From Lachnospiraceae bacterium (lineage in GTDB: Bacteria; Bacillota; Clostridia; Lachnospirales; Lachnospiraceae): a DNA stretch of 64,000 nucleotides. Within the stretch, counting starts at the first letter, position 1. Every line of letters begins with the position of its first letter. The stretch covers positions 91,125-155,124 of the forward strand of contig JAFTXG010000026.1 in NCBI GenBank assembly GCA_017461725.1. The letters are read 5' to 3'. A program made the translations under genes and the position numbers. The notes under the pieces are model-generated. The model was not told the origin of the DNA. It was given only the letters and a program-made list of their open reading frames with translations, and searched no databases. This document shows positions 36,362 to 45,518 of this stretch, piece by piece.

Positions 36362-36877
36362 TTAAATTTCTCCATGGAGCACCTGCGTCACATAGCTGTT
36401 CTCGCCTCGCTCCATGCCGGTAATTCCGGTGCGGCACATCTCCACCACCTTGTACTTTTTCAGCATCCCCAGGAAGCTGTTGATCTTGTCCGGTCTTCCG
36501 GTCAGCTCCAGAGTCATGCAGGTGGGCGTCACATCAATGATTTTCGCGTGATAAATCTCCGCGATCTCCTTGATCTTGCTGAGGCTGTCCTCATCCGCCG
36601 CGATCTTTAACAGAAGCAGCTCGCGAAGCAAGCTTTTTTCTGAGTCTAACACAAACACCAGCTTGGTTTCAATCAATTTATCGGTCTGCTGAATAATCTG
36701 TTTCAGGACCTGTGCGTCTCCCTCGGTCACAATGGTGATTCGGGAGATCTCCGGGTTATCGGTGGCCGATACCGTCAAGCTGTCAATATTAAAGCCGCGT
36801 CGGCTGAACAGCGATGCCACGCGGGCCAGTACATTGGCGTGGTTCTCTACCACAAGGCTCAATACAGCTTTTTCCAT
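36362..36877 (-). CDS. ilvN: acetolactate synthase small (regulatory) subunit, copy 2
   Basis: A 171-residue ACT-domain protein. The ACT region (residues 3-75) contains NHANVLARVASLFSRRGFNIDSL, and the C-terminal domain ends in CRTGITGMERGENSYVT. It partners the ilvB copy upstream at 37.3-39 kb. The ATG at 36877 follows GGAG by five bases; the open frame runs further 5-prime only through the structured spacer. Compared with copy 1 it is eight residues longer at the C-terminus and diverged throughout. This suggests the two AHAS isozymes differ in valine feedback, though that cannot be judged by eye. Confidence 0.9.
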   Translation of the reverse strand: MEKAVLSLVVENHANVLARVASLFSRRGFNIDSLTVSATDNPEISRITIVTEGDAQVLKQIIQQTDKLIETKLVFVLDSEKSLLRELLLLKIAADEDSLSKIKEIAEIYHAKIIDVTPTCMTLELTGRPDKINSFLGMLKKYKVVEMCRTGITGMERGENSYVTQVLHGEI

Positions 36878-36901
36878 GTTTTCTCCAATCCGCCCGCAGA
36901 G

Positions 36902-37181
36902 GTGTGAATATTTTCGCCACAGACACGTTGATTTTTGCGAAAGCAACAAGCGGTGCAAAGGCAGGCTCAAAGTGAACCGTGGAGCTTGCTCCAAACGGTG
37001 AATCTTTGGGACTGGCTTTATAGGGCGACTGCCCGTGAATGAACGACTGAAAGTCGTGAATTCGCACCGCATCCTACTGCCCTCCGCCCGCGATAGATGC
37101 GGTGCGGTTCGTCGGGCAGTAGGTCTACTCGCGTCGCCTGCAAAAATCTGCCTATCGTCTGCTTGCAAACAATATTCACAC
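36902..37181. repeat. inverted-repeat spacer element D between ilvB and ilvN copy 2
   Basis: Perfect 11-base arms GTGTGAATATT (36902-36912) and AATATTCACAC (37171-37181) enclose about 260 bases. Further internal pairs include CGCACCGCAT / ATGCGGTGCG, CCTACTGCCC / GGGCAGTAGG and ACGACT / AGTCGT. Unlike the other elements it lies near the start of the downstream gene, not at the upstream stop. No coding frame is credible in the 433-base gap. Confidence 0.65.
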
Positions 37182-37310
37182 GCTCTGCTAGGCTATTTCT
37201 TGCAAAAATATACTAATTCACTGCTACTTTATTAACTGAGCAAAATGTGATCAAAAGATATCTACATTTTCTTATATGCAAGCTTACTGATAATGAGGAT
37301 ACATCTTCCC

Positions 37311-38972
37311 TCAGTGCATGATCACCGACTCCACACCCTTCCCCGGCGGAATCATGGGGAGTACACGCTCCTCACGATCCACAATGCAGTCGATCCACAC
37401 CGGTTTCTCAGACTCCAGCGCTTTGGCGAAAGCTGCTTTGAATTCCTCCGGGTTGGTCGCCCGGTAGCCGACACAGCCAAAGCCTTCGGCAACCTTCACA
37501 TAATCGGTCTCCCGCTCCGGCTCGGTGGCCATGTAATAACCTTTATTAAAGTAGCGCTGCAGCTGCCGCACCATGCCGAGAACAGAATTGTTCATGATGA
37601 CGGTGATGATCGGCAGTTTGTAGCTGACTGCGGTACAGGCCTCGTTCAGATTCATGTGGAAGGAGCCGTCTCCGGTGATATGGATGACCGGCTGATCCGG
37701 CTTCGCCAGCTTTGCTCCGATGGCTGCGCCGTAGCCGTAGCCCATGGCACCAAGTCCGCCGCTGGTGAGGAAATTGCAGGAGGTCAGATGCTTCAGATAC
37801 TGCGCTGACCACATCTGGTGCTGCCCCACATCGGTGGTGTAAATAGCGTCCTGACCCGTCATCTCGCAGATCATACCGATGATCTGATGAGGCTTCAGCA
37901 CGGTCTCACTGTCCTCGGGGTGATAGTCATCTCGCTGCCATGCGGCAATCTGCTCCATCCACTCATCGTGCTCCCGATCCTCAACCTCGGGAAGCAGCGC
38001 ATTCAGAATATCCTTCACATCGCCCAGGATGCTGTAATCCACCTGAACATTTTTATTGATCTCGCTGGGGTCGATATCGATCTGGATGATCGTCGCCTTT
38101 CCGGCGAAAGTCCTGCGATTCTGCGCCACACGGTCGCTGAACCGGGTGCCGATGGCCAGTACCAGATCCGCCTCGGCGATGGCATTGTTCGCGGCCATCC
38201 AACCGTGCATACCCAGCATACCGAGGTTCAACCGCTCGCCATATCCCAGAACTCCGGCCGCCATCAGCGTGTGGGTCACCGGAATCTCCGCCTTCATGGC
38301 CAGCATCGCCAGCTCCGCTCCCGCGTCGGAGGCGATGACTCCGCCGCCGCAATAGATCACGGGGCGTTTTGCCTGATTGATGAGCTTCGCCGCCTCGGCG
38401 ATCTGCTCCGGGATAAGCTTCGTCTTATATGTATTGGTCATCGCCGGTTTCGGCTCATACTCCGCCTCGGCGAGGGTGATATCCTTGGGAATATCCACCA
38501 GCACGGGGCCCTTTCGGCCCGACTGGGCGATGGCAAATGCCTGTCTCAGTGTGTCCGCCAGCTTGTTCACGTCGGTCACATAAAAATTATGCTTGGTGAT
38601 CGGAAGGGTAATGCCGGCGATATATACCTCCTGAAAGCTGTCCTGCCCGATCAATCCGGTGGGAACATTTCCGGTGATCGCCACCATGGGAACACTGTCC
38701 ATGAACGCCGTCGCAATGCCGGTGACCAGATTGGTCGCTCCGGGACCGCTGGTGGCCAGACACACGCCGACCCTGCCTGTCGCTCTGGAATAACCGTCCG
38801 CCGCAAAGGCCGCTCCCTGCTCGTCGGCGGTCAGAACGTGACGGATCCGATGCTGATTGTGATAAAGTTCTTCATATATCTGTAGGACAGAACCTCCGGG
38901 ATAGCCAAATATGGTGTCCACACCCTGCTCTGCCAAAACTTCCATCATAATCTGTGCGCCTGTCAGTCTCAT
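37311..38972 (-). CDS. ilvB: acetolactate synthase large subunit, copy 2
   Basis: A 553-residue ThDP enzyme, first gene after the T-box leader and so the operon's lead AHAS. The active-site Glu lies in TADEQGAAFAADGYSRATG (about 47), and the ThDP motif GDGSFHMNLNEACTAV ... MNNSVLGM is complete. The ribosome site AAGGAGG lies seven bases before the ATG. The protein has the same length and domain plan as copy 1 but differs across its whole length, including the surface that meets the small subunit. Confidence 0.92.
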   Translation of the reverse strand: MRLTGAQIMMEVLAEQGVDTIFGYPGGSVLQIYEELYHNQHRIRHVLTADEQGAAFAADGYSRATGRVGVCLATSGPGATNLVTGIATAFMDSVPMVAITGNVPTGLIGQDSFQEVYIAGITLPITKHNFYVTDVNKLADTLRQAFAIAQSGRKGPVLVDIPKDITLAEAEYEPKPAMTNTYKTKLIPEQIAEAAKLINQAKRPVIYCGGGVIASDAGAELAMLAMKAEIPVTHTLMAAGVLGYGERLNLGMLGMHGWMAANNAIAEADLVLAIGTRFSDRVAQNRRTFAGKATIIQIDIDPSEINKNVQVDYSILGDVKDILNALLPEVEDREHDEWMEQIAAWQRDDYHPEDSETVLKPHQIIGMICEMTGQDAIYTTDVGQHQMWSAQYLKHLTSCNFLTSGGLGAMGYGYGAAIGAKLAKPDQPVIHITGDGSFHMNLNEACTAVSYKLPIITVIMNNSVLGMVRQLQRYFNKGYYMATEPERETDYVKVAEGFGCVGYRATNPEEFKAAFAKALESEKPVWIDCIVDREERVLPMIPPGKGVESVIMH

Positions 38973-39159
38973 GGGTGTCCTCCTTAATCAAATGTCTCTT
39001 CATAAAATCGATTGTTCCGTGCTTTCGCACTCCCACAATCACCACCTCCATTCGTAATCCGGACTATCGTCCTACTTACTCATGCAGGTCAGGCGCCATA
39101 TATCCGTACATACTTATGTGCAAGCACAACGTATGCACATCTGCATGGCTTACTTTTAT

Positions 39160-39541
39160 AACAAAATGCCCTCGTCTCCTACTGCTAAGAGACGAAGGCA
39201 TAACTTCGCGGTACCACTCTTATTGCCGTCGCAGACGGCCACTCATCCTCCGCGCCGATCCGATGGTCCGCTCTTTTGCAAACGCCCTCGCTCGGCACGA
39301 AATGATCTGGATAACGGTGATCAACCGTCCGGACTTACACAAGCCTCACGCCCTTGATCCGGCTGCTCCGGGAGAACCTTCAGTAACTGTCTGCACTGCC
39401 TCGCACCATCCGACAGCTCTCTGCGCCAGCACGGGTACTTACTCATTCCCTTCTCTGCATTGTCTATATATATGAAAATACAGTTCAGTAGCGCCATTCG
39501 CAAAACCGCCCCTTGAGGGGCTTTTTCACTAAAACGATTTC
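39160..39541 (-). promoter_or_regulatory. T-box riboswitch leader of the ilv cluster
   Basis: On the minus strand, transcription from 39547-39575 would start near 39540. Stem I carries CAGAGAGC and the arms CTGTC / GACAG, followed by the specifier region CTGAAGGTTCTCCCGGAGC. The T-box AGAGTGGTACCGCGAAG is at about 39203-39219, and the terminator TGCC(T)TCGTCTC / GGAGACGA(G)GGCA plus TTTTGTT is at 39163-39203. By distance to CCGGAGC, compared with the Tyr leader, the specifier is GTT (Val); CTC (Leu) directly after it is the alternative. It should raise ilv expression when the matching tRNA is uncharged. Confidence 0.85.
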
Positions 39542-39546
39542 TGACA

Positions 39547-39575
39547 GAATAACACAATTCCATACAGTCTGTCAA
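39547..39575 (-). promoter_or_regulatory. promoter of the ilv operon
   Basis: On the minus strand, -35 TTGACA (39570-39575), 17 bases, -10 TTATTC (39547-39552). A small hairpin GCCCCTCAAGGGGC (39508-39521) sits at the start of the transcript. The remaining 39577-39799 stretch is AT-rich with no gene. Confidence 0.65.
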
Positions 39576-39799
39576 GAGTTAGCGCTATTTTTTTGAGTTT
39601 CCGTGAATTTTATCGTTCGTTTTTGGATATGTTTCATTTTTACAGAAATATTTTCTGCATTTTTATTTATCACCAAAAATTTTACCCCATCTGTCAATCA
39701 ACAATTTTTATCTTATTACACCCTTTCAAAATCACCCCTCCCGCTTCTGCACATTGCCGCATACTATATAGAAAGAACGCAGTTAATGAGACCTTTCCC

Positions 39800-41215
39800 A
39801 TGATATATATAGTCCAACCCGGTGACACCGTCACCTCCATCGCATCCGGCTACAGCCTATCCCCTGACCGCCTGCGCTACGACAACCAGCTGCTCCTTAA
39901 TGACACTCTGGTGGTCGGGCAGGCACTCCTGATCCTTCCTGCGGAAGTTATCCATCAGGTACAGCCCGGAGAGACCGCCTTCAGCATTGCAAGACAGTAT
40001 GGAATCACCCTGCGGGAGTTGCTGCAGCGGAATCCTTTTCTCGCACAGAACGTCCAACCACTTTCTCCCTCGTTTTCCGAACCTTCACGCCCGCCTCAGC
40101 CGCCATTTGGCGAGTTGCCTGTCCCGGAACCACCTTCACTGGGAGTTCCTTCACCGGAACCCCCCCAAACCGCCCGGCCCTCCATCACCGGTACAATCCC
40201 CCTCACCCCCGGACAATTCCTGGTCATTGAGTACAACGAGCAATCTGACGAACCCGCCACGCTGGAAGGCTACGCCTATCCGTTCATTCGCCAACCCATT
40301 CTCCGGGAGACATTGCCATGCTTGCATTCCTTATATGTATTTTCCTATGGTTTTACTCCGACGGGCCAGCTGGTGGAGCCGATGAACGTCCGGTTTCTGA
40401 TCAGGGAAGCCCAGACCTTTGGCGTGAATCCGATTCTCGTTTTGACGCCCTTTACTGAAGCCGGCTCCTTTAACAGCAACCTGATCACTATTCTGGTCAA
40501 TGACCCGCAGGTCCAGGACACATTGATCGGCAATCTGCTGAGTGCTGCGGAGCAGCAGGGCTACACGGGTATTGATGTAGATTTTGAGTTTATCCCTGAA
40601 CGGGACCGTGATGCCTACACCACCTTTGTGGCAAATCTGGCTGAGCGGGCTCACCAGGTCGGCTTGACCGTCAGTGTGGCCCTGCCGCCCAAGACCTCGG
40701 CTGAACAGCGCGGGCTCCTCTACGAAGGGATTGATTACGGCGGGCTGGGGGCTGTGGCGGATCAGGTACTTCTGATGACCTACGAGTGGGGATATACTTA
40801 TGGCCCACCTCTCGCAGTCGCTCCCATCCCCAACGTCCGCCGGGTCATCGAATATGCCTTAACCGAGATCCCTGTGGACAAAATCTTCCTGGGCATCCCC
40901 AACTACGGCTACGACTGGCCACTGCCCTTCGTCCGCGGCACCACCGCTGCCGCCACCATTGGAAATGCCCAGGCCATCGACATAGCCCGGGCAAATAATA
41001 CAGAAATTCAGTTTGATGAAATTGCACAGGCTCCCTGGTTTAACTACCGCGCCGGCGGTGTGGAGCATGTGGTCTGGTTTGAAGATGTGCGCAGCATCAG
41101 CGCCAAGTTCGATCTGATCTCCGAGTACGGCCTGGCTGGAGGCGGATACTGGAATCTGATGCGGGAATTCCGGGCGAACTGGATACTGGCGGGGGCAAGG
41201 TTTGATCTGACGTGA
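39800..41215 (+). CDS. LysM-GH18 glycosidase, spore germination type (YaaH/SleL-like)
   Basis: A 471-residue protein. LysM repeat 1 (residues 2-46) starts IYIVQPGDTVTSIASGYSL and LysM repeat 2 (about 52-95) starts HQVQPGETAFSIARQYGI. A proline-rich linker (about 100-140) leads to a glycosyl hydrolase 18 domain (about 150-471). Its catalytic motif is GIDVDFEFIPERD (DxxDxE, near 260) and the conserved end is AGGGYWNLMREF. Relatives cut cortex peptidoglycan during spore germination. There is no signal peptide, as is usual for spore-coat members made in the mother cell. The ribosome site is weak; a CATACTA 40 bases upstream resembles a sporulation-sigma -10. Confidence 0.88.
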   Translation: MIYIVQPGDTVTSIASGYSLSPDRLRYDNQLLLNDTLVVGQALLILPAEVIHQVQPGETAFSIARQYGITLRELLQRNPFLAQNVQPLSPSFSEPSRPPQPPFGELPVPEPPSLGVPSPEPPQTARPSITGTIPLTPGQFLVIEYNEQSDEPATLEGYAYPFIRQPILRETLPCLHSLYVFSYGFTPTGQLVEPMNVRFLIREAQTFGVNPILVLTPFTEAGSFNSNLITILVNDPQVQDTLIGNLLSAAEQQGYTGIDVDFEFIPERDRDAYTTFVANLAERAHQVGLTVSVALPPKTSAEQRGLLYEGIDYGGLGAVADQVLLMTYEWGYTYGPPLAVAPIPNVRRVIEYALTEIPVDKIFLGIPNYGYDWPLPFVRGTTAAATIGNAQAIDIARANNTEIQFDEIAQAPWFNYRAGGVEHVVWFEDVRSISAKFDLISEYGLAGGGYWNLMREFRANWILAGARFDLT

Positions 41216-41264
41216 AGTTCCACGGCGGACCACTGCGGCATTGAAAAAGAAGTTATTCACCGTC

Positions 41265-42437
41265 TCAATAATTTTCTTTCCGCACCTCAAAGTAGCTCTG
41301 TCCATGCAGACATACCGGGCAAACCTCCGGCGCTTCTGTACCGACAACCAAATGACCGCAGTTTCGGCACTCCCACATGGTCACGCCGCTCTTTTTGAAC
41401 ACTTCCATGGCCTCCACATTGTGAAGCAATGCTCTGTAACGCTCCTCGTGGGCCTTCTCGATGGCTGCCACGCCTCTGAACTGCTCTGCCAGATCGGCGA
41501 AGCCTTCCTCGTCGGCCTCCTTTGCCATGCGGTCATACATATCGGTCCACTCGTAATTCTCACCCTCAGCTGCGTGGAGCAGATTCTCAGGGGTATCCCC
41601 CAGCTCTCCCAACGCCTTGAACCAGAGCTTTGCATGCTCCTTCTCGTTCTCGGCGGTCTGCAAAAACAGCGCTGCGATCTGCTCATAGCCGGCCTTCTTC
41701 GCCACGGATGCGAAATATGTATATTTATTGCGTGCCTGGGACTCTCCCGCGAACGCATCCCAAAGATTTTTCTCGGTCCTGGTTCCCGCGTACTTGCTCT
41801 TACCGACAGGCGCGCTCTCGATCACGACCTTCTCAAAATCGGAAGCGGGATGCTTACACAGAGGACAGATGTAATCGGCGGGCAGCTCCTCGCCCTCGTA
41901 CTCGTAGCCACAGATCGTACATCTCCAGATGGTCTTTCCTGTGGGTGCCTTCTCCTGCTGGGGCTTAGGCTTGATACTGCTGTGATAATAGCTGTAGGTC
42001 GCGGATGCAGCATCGCTCAGCACCTCCATATCAGTCACATCGGCGATGAACATGGTATGGGTGCCCAGATCAACGGTCTGAAATACCTTTCCGGACAGGT
42101 AGGAATTTGTTCCCGCAGTGATGTACTTGACTCCGTTCTCGCCAACCGCACAGTCGGTGAAGTCCGCAAACTTATCAACGTTTCTGCCGGACTGGAAACC
42201 AAAGTGCTTGAACAAATCAAACTTCGCTTCCTGACTGATCGTGGAGACGGTGAACACACCGGACTCCATGATCATATCGTGGGTATAGTTGGCCTTGTTG
42301 ACAGTGATGCTGATCCGGTTGGGATCGGAAGTCACCTGCTGCACGGTATTGATGATACAGCCATTGTCCTTCTCACCCACCTTGGTGGTCAGAACAAACA
42401 ATCCATAGCTCAGACAATTCATTGCTTTCATATTCAT
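41265..42437 (-). CDS. flavin reductase-rubredoxin-rubrerythrin fusion protein
   Basis: A 390-residue redox protein. About 1-155 is a flavin-reductase-like FMN domain, and about 168-210 a rubredoxin ([12 protein letters not shown] ... CPLCKHP). About 218-345 is a ferritin-like rubrerythrin diiron domain ([18 protein letters not shown], then [10 protein letters not shown] and EKAHEERY). A C-terminal rubredoxin-like knuckle pair follows (CRNCGH ... CPVCLHG). This chain can take electrons at FMN, pass them through rubredoxin and reduce hydrogen peroxide at the diiron site. The first two modules closely resemble the tail of the flavodiiron protein at 25.1 kb. The start follows AGGAGG. Confidence 0.9.
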   Translation of the reverse strand: MNMKAMNCLSYGLFVLTTKVGEKDNGCIINTVQQVTSDPNRISITVNKANYTHDMIMESGVFTVSTISQEAKFDLFKHFGFQSGRNVDKFADFTDCAVGENGVKYITAGTNSYLSGKVFQTVDLGTHTMFIADVTDMEVLSDAASATYSYYHSSIKPKPQQEKAPTGKTIWRCTICGYEYEGEELPADYICPLCKHPASDFEKVVIESAPVGKSKYAGTRTEKNLWDAFAGESQARNKYTYFASVAKKAGYEQIAALFLQTAENEKEHAKLWFKALGELGDTPENLLHAAEGENYEWTDMYDRMAKEADEEGFADLAEQFRGVAAIEKAHEERYRALLHNVEAMEVFKKSGVTMWECRNCGHLVVGTEAPEVCPVCLHGQSYFEVRKENY

Positions 42438-42541
42438 TGCTAACTCCTCCTGTTCGCATTGTTTGCGCGATTATTTTTCATGTATCATTCGTATCAGATG
42501 CAGCCGTTTAGCATTCCGCACCCGAAACAGTTCTCACCGGT

Positions 42542-43537
42542 TCACCTCTTCCACAGCAATTCCAGCCAGTTCTCTGCCAGTCCGACCCACTTTTTCACCT
42601 CATCGTGGTCCTTGGAGGGCTTCACGATGGTGTCAATGTTTTTCACCGTGTAGACCTCCGGGCTGTTCAAGAACTTCTCCAGCTTATCCTGTGGAATATC
42701 CAGCTCGCCCCGCTCATAGGCCTCAAGTCCCATCATGAAGGGCTCAAAGGTATAGTAATTAGAAACGGTTGTGTTGGCGGTCTCGTCTGCCACCGACAGT
42801 CCATGCCGTCCGTCGGAGAACAGATGCAGTGCAAACTTCACGCCTGCCTTGCGGCAGCTCTCCGCGAAAACCATACTGTTTCTCACGCTGATAACCTCGT
42901 CAGTCACCGTCTGCCAGATAAATGCGGGAGGACAAAGCTCCGTCACATGATTCTCCAGACACATATATGTCTTTTCTTCCTCCGGCGCATCCTCTCCCAC
43001 CAGATTTCTGCCGGTACCGTACATTCTATCCCGGACGTCCATATCTGCATGCAAATCGATGACCGGATAGCCCAGAATGACCGCGTCAGGGCGACAGGAG
43101 ATATCTGCATATTCATCACGCACATCAGTCACATCCTGCCAGTGCACACCGAGGCTGGCCACGCAATGACCGCCTGCGGAGAATCCAGCAGCAACGATCC
43201 GCTCTGCGTCCACATGGTACTCCTCCGCGTTTTTGCGGATCATACGCACCGCGCGCGCCAAATCGTTGAGGGCACGCTTTTTGATGGGCTCCACCTCCAG
43301 GAAGTTTACCGTATAGCTACACACAAACGCCTGATAGCCCATCTCGTAAAACTTCAGCGCCACCGGCTCACCCTCGCTGGGTGAACACTTCATGTATCCG
43401 CCGCCGGGGGCAACCACGATACAGGGACGCACCTCATCATCCTCGTGAAGATAGGCATCCAGCTTGGGGATGAATCCGCAGCCAGATGTGTACTGATACT
43501 CTTCGGGTGTCCATAAACGGGTAGTAAATCGTTTCAT
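42542..43537 (-). CDS. alpha/beta hydrolase, acetyl-esterase-like
   Basis: A 331-residue hydrolase. The oxyanion motif PGGGYMKCSPSEGEP lies near residue 45 (HGGG-like, with Pro in place of His), the nucleophile elbow GFSAGGHC near 118, the acid region TVTDEVI near 215 and the catalytic His in SDGRHGLSV near 245. This pattern fits the BD-FAE/hormone-sensitive-lipase-like acetyl esterases that act on acetylated sugars or xylan fragments. There is no signal peptide, so it acts in the cytoplasm. It lies alone between the redox fusion gene and the cohesin gene. Substrate is tentative. Confidence 0.8.
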   Translation of the reverse strand: MKRFTTRLWTPEEYQYTSGCGFIPKLDAYLHEDDEVRPCIVVAPGGGYMKCSPSEGEPVALKFYEMGYQAFVCSYTVNFLEVEPIKKRALNDLARAVRMIRKNAEEYHVDAERIVAAGFSAGGHCVASLGVHWQDVTDVRDEYADISCRPDAVILGYPVIDLHADMDVRDRMYGTGRNLVGEDAPEEEKTYMCLENHVTELCPPAFIWQTVTDEVISVRNSMVFAESCRKAGVKFALHLFSDGRHGLSVADETANTTVSNYYTFEPFMMGLEAYERGELDIPQDKLEKFLNSPEVYTVKNIDTIVKPSKDHDEVKKWVGLAENWLELLWKR

Positions 43538-43645
43538 TTCACAGTCTCCTAATCATATACTATTCTCAACCATCGCATCAGAACATACCAGGCAGATTGC
43601 CCTTCCATTATGCAAAAGTATACTATGAAAAGAAGATTTTTTCAA

Positions 43646-43680
43646 CTAAAAAAGGTGCCAACATATTCTGTCGGCACCAT
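43646..43680 (-). terminator. terminator of the cohesin/dockerin operon
   Basis: On the minus strand, the stem GGTGCCGACA / TGTTGGCACC is followed by TTTTTTAG. It lies just past the stop codon of the anchored cohesin gene. Confidence 0.8.
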
Positions 43681-43685
43681 ATATC

Positions 43686-45503
43686 TTAACGTCTCTTCCG
43701 CGCAAATCTGCATCCTATTACCGCTACTGTGGCACTGAGCATCATCAAAGAAATCCAAAGAATCATGTTAACATTATCCCCGGTCTCCGGTGCACTAGTC
43801 TCCGTCTCTTCGCCAGCTTCAATCTCCGTCTCTGTCCGGTTTCCTTCCGTTTCTGACGCAGACTCAGTCTCAGATTCACTCTCAGACTCGCTCTCGGATT
43901 CGCCCTCAGACTCCGACTCGCTCTCGGATTCGTCCTCAGACTCCGACTCACTTTCGGATTCGCTCTCAGACTCTGACTCGCTCTCGGATTCGCTCTCAGA
44001 CTCCGACTCGCTCTCGGATTCGCTCTCAGACTCCGACTCGCTCTCGGATTCGCTCTCAGACTCCGACTCGCTCTCGGATTCGCTCTCAGACTCCTCAGTT
44101 TCCGTTTCTACTTCCGACTCTTCCGTTTCGCTTTCATCCTCAGTTTCCGTCTCATCTTCGGAAAGAATGATGCCGCACCGATCGCACTTGTTGTCAGAAT
44201 CCTCGTCAATGTGACCAAGTGCATCAGACATAACAGCATTGCAAATATCGCAAACAGCGTTTTCTGTACAGGTTGCGTCTTTGCCAGTACAGGCAGTCTC
44301 GTCCGCTCTATGATCACACCCATCCACCGTACAAGCATGATAATGCTTTCCGTTCTCTGTAGACCACTTTGTTTCCATCACATGCTCACCAGGAACCGTG
44401 CTGTCCCAGATTTCAGTACCAATTGCATCACAGTTTTCGCAATCGTAATAGTACTGTTTTACACTCTGGCATGTCTCACCGGATCCAGCGACCTGATGAG
44501 CCTCATCCGCAATCTGTTCACTCCACACATGACCCGCTGCACCAATTACCACACTGCTCTTGTCTGTGATTTCTACTGCTGCATTCTCATCCTCAAACCA
44601 TTTCCCACAATTACAGGTATAATAAGTCTTCTGTCCGCTCTCGGTACAGGTCGCATCATAACCCTCAACTTTGGTTGTTTTATGGGTATGGGGAAGCTTT
44701 TCTTCCATAACATAACCACATACAGTACAATACTTGTCCGTTTCCTCTGTGGCAGCCTCTACATTCGGTGTATGTGCAACAGCCTCACTGTGTTCAGAAC
44801 AATTCTCACAGTCATGCCAGTGTCCAGAAGCATCTCCCTCATTCCACTCTGTCTTATAGTCATGTCCGGAAGCAACAATCGTTTCTTCCTCCACTGTCGT
44901 CTCAGTCAAACCGTCAGCTTTAAGTGCCTGACCGCAGGAATCACATACATAATACAGATTATTGCCGTCGTTCACACAATCCGGCTCTGCTACAGCCACC
45001 TCAGTTTTATTTGCATGAGAACATAAAACGGTAATCTTTCCATTCTCGATATCAAATGCAATACTTTCCTCGGCTATGTTGTAAACTTCAGTCGGGTCAT
45101 AGGAAATCGTAATCGGACAATCGCCAACCGGTGTTGTTTCTGCCACAGTAAACGAAAGTGTTGCCAATACCCAGTCCCCTTCAGAATTAGCTCCGCCATT
45201 AAACCAGTTAATCACTACAGGGCTAGTCTTTTTCTGAGGCTGCATAGACATACCGCCCATGCTCGTATTATAAGTGATGCTGTTCAAGGTCAAATTCGAA
45301 TCATAAGTCACATACATTTTTATGGATGCAATTCCCGGATTGTTTTTAACCGAAATGGTCACATCCACCGTTTCTCCCTCTTTAGCCTCCACTGTATCGA
45401 CAACAAATGTCGGATTTTCTGTCTCAGCATGTGCCGTGGAAAATCCGCCCAATGACGCAGTGATCATTACTGCTGTCAAAAGCCATGCTAAAAATTTTCT
45501 CAT
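43686..45503 (-). CDS. cell-wall-anchored cohesin protein with Ser-Glu stalk
   Basis: A 605-residue surface protein. It has a signal peptide (1-26, ending STAHA) and a cohesin domain (about 30-160). The cohesin contains [20 protein letters not shown] and [11 protein letters not shown] segments nearly identical to the cohesin in the next gene upstream. About 160-455 holds repeated CxxC/His modules (YVCDSCG, YCTVCGY, NKCDRCG). A long Ser-Glu stalk (about 465-560) leads to a sorting-type end: SAPETGD, a hydrophobic helix, then RFARKRR. APETG departs from LPXTG in its first residue, so the sortase class is unsure. It would display a cohesin on the wall, able to hold dockerin proteins. Its start lies 15 bases after the protease gene. 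Confidence 0.82.
   Translation of the reverse strand: MRKFLAWLLTAVMITASLGGFSTAHAETENPTFVVDTVEAKEGETVDVTISVKNNPGIASIKMYVTYDSNLTLNSITYNTSMGGMSMQPQKKTSPVVINWFNGGANSEGDWVLATLSFTVAETTPVGDCPITISYDPTEVYNIAEESIAFDIENGKITVLCSHANKTEVAVAEPDCVNDGNNLYYVCDSCGQALKADGLTETTVEEETIVASGHDYKTEWNEGDASGHWHDCENCSEHSEAVAHTPNVEAATEETDKYCTVCGYVMEEKLPHTHKTTKVEGYDATCTESGQKTYYTCNCGKWFEDENAAVEITDKSSVVIGAAGHVWSEQIADEAHQVAGSGETCQSVKQYYYDCENCDAIGTEIWDSTVPGEHVMETKWSTENGKHYHACTVDGCDHRADETACTGKDATCTENAVCDICNAVMSDALGHIDEDSDNKCDRCGIILSEDETETEDESETEESEVETETEESESESESESESESESESESESESESESESESESESESESESESESESESESEDESESESESEGESESESESESETESASETEGNRTETEIEAGEETETSAPETGDNVNMILWISLMMLSATVAVIGCRFARKRR
43860..44095. repeat. 30-base tandem repeats encoding the Ser-Glu stalk
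   Basis: A 30-base unit (ctctcagact + ccgactcgct + ctcggattcg on the plus strand) is repeated about six times with few changes, flanked by decayed units. Each unit adds ten Ser/Glu residues, so copy-number changes stay in frame and would alter stalk length. Confidence 0.85.
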
Positions 45504-45518
45504 TTCTCTATTCTCCTC

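Noticed and set aside
36878..37168. 5-prime extension of ilvN copy 2 by about 97 codons
   Set aside because: The extension lies in the structured spacer, has no ACT-type sequence, and the ATG at 36877 has its own ribosome site.
43860..44095. Short repeats considered as CRISPR or regulatory DNA
   Set aside because: They are contiguous 30-base units in frame inside a coding gene and encode the Ser-Glu stalk.
44211..45026. 271-codon plus-strand frame opposite the cohesin gene
   Set aside because: Cys/Ile/Thr-rich shadow of the CxxC modules on the other strand; no start context.
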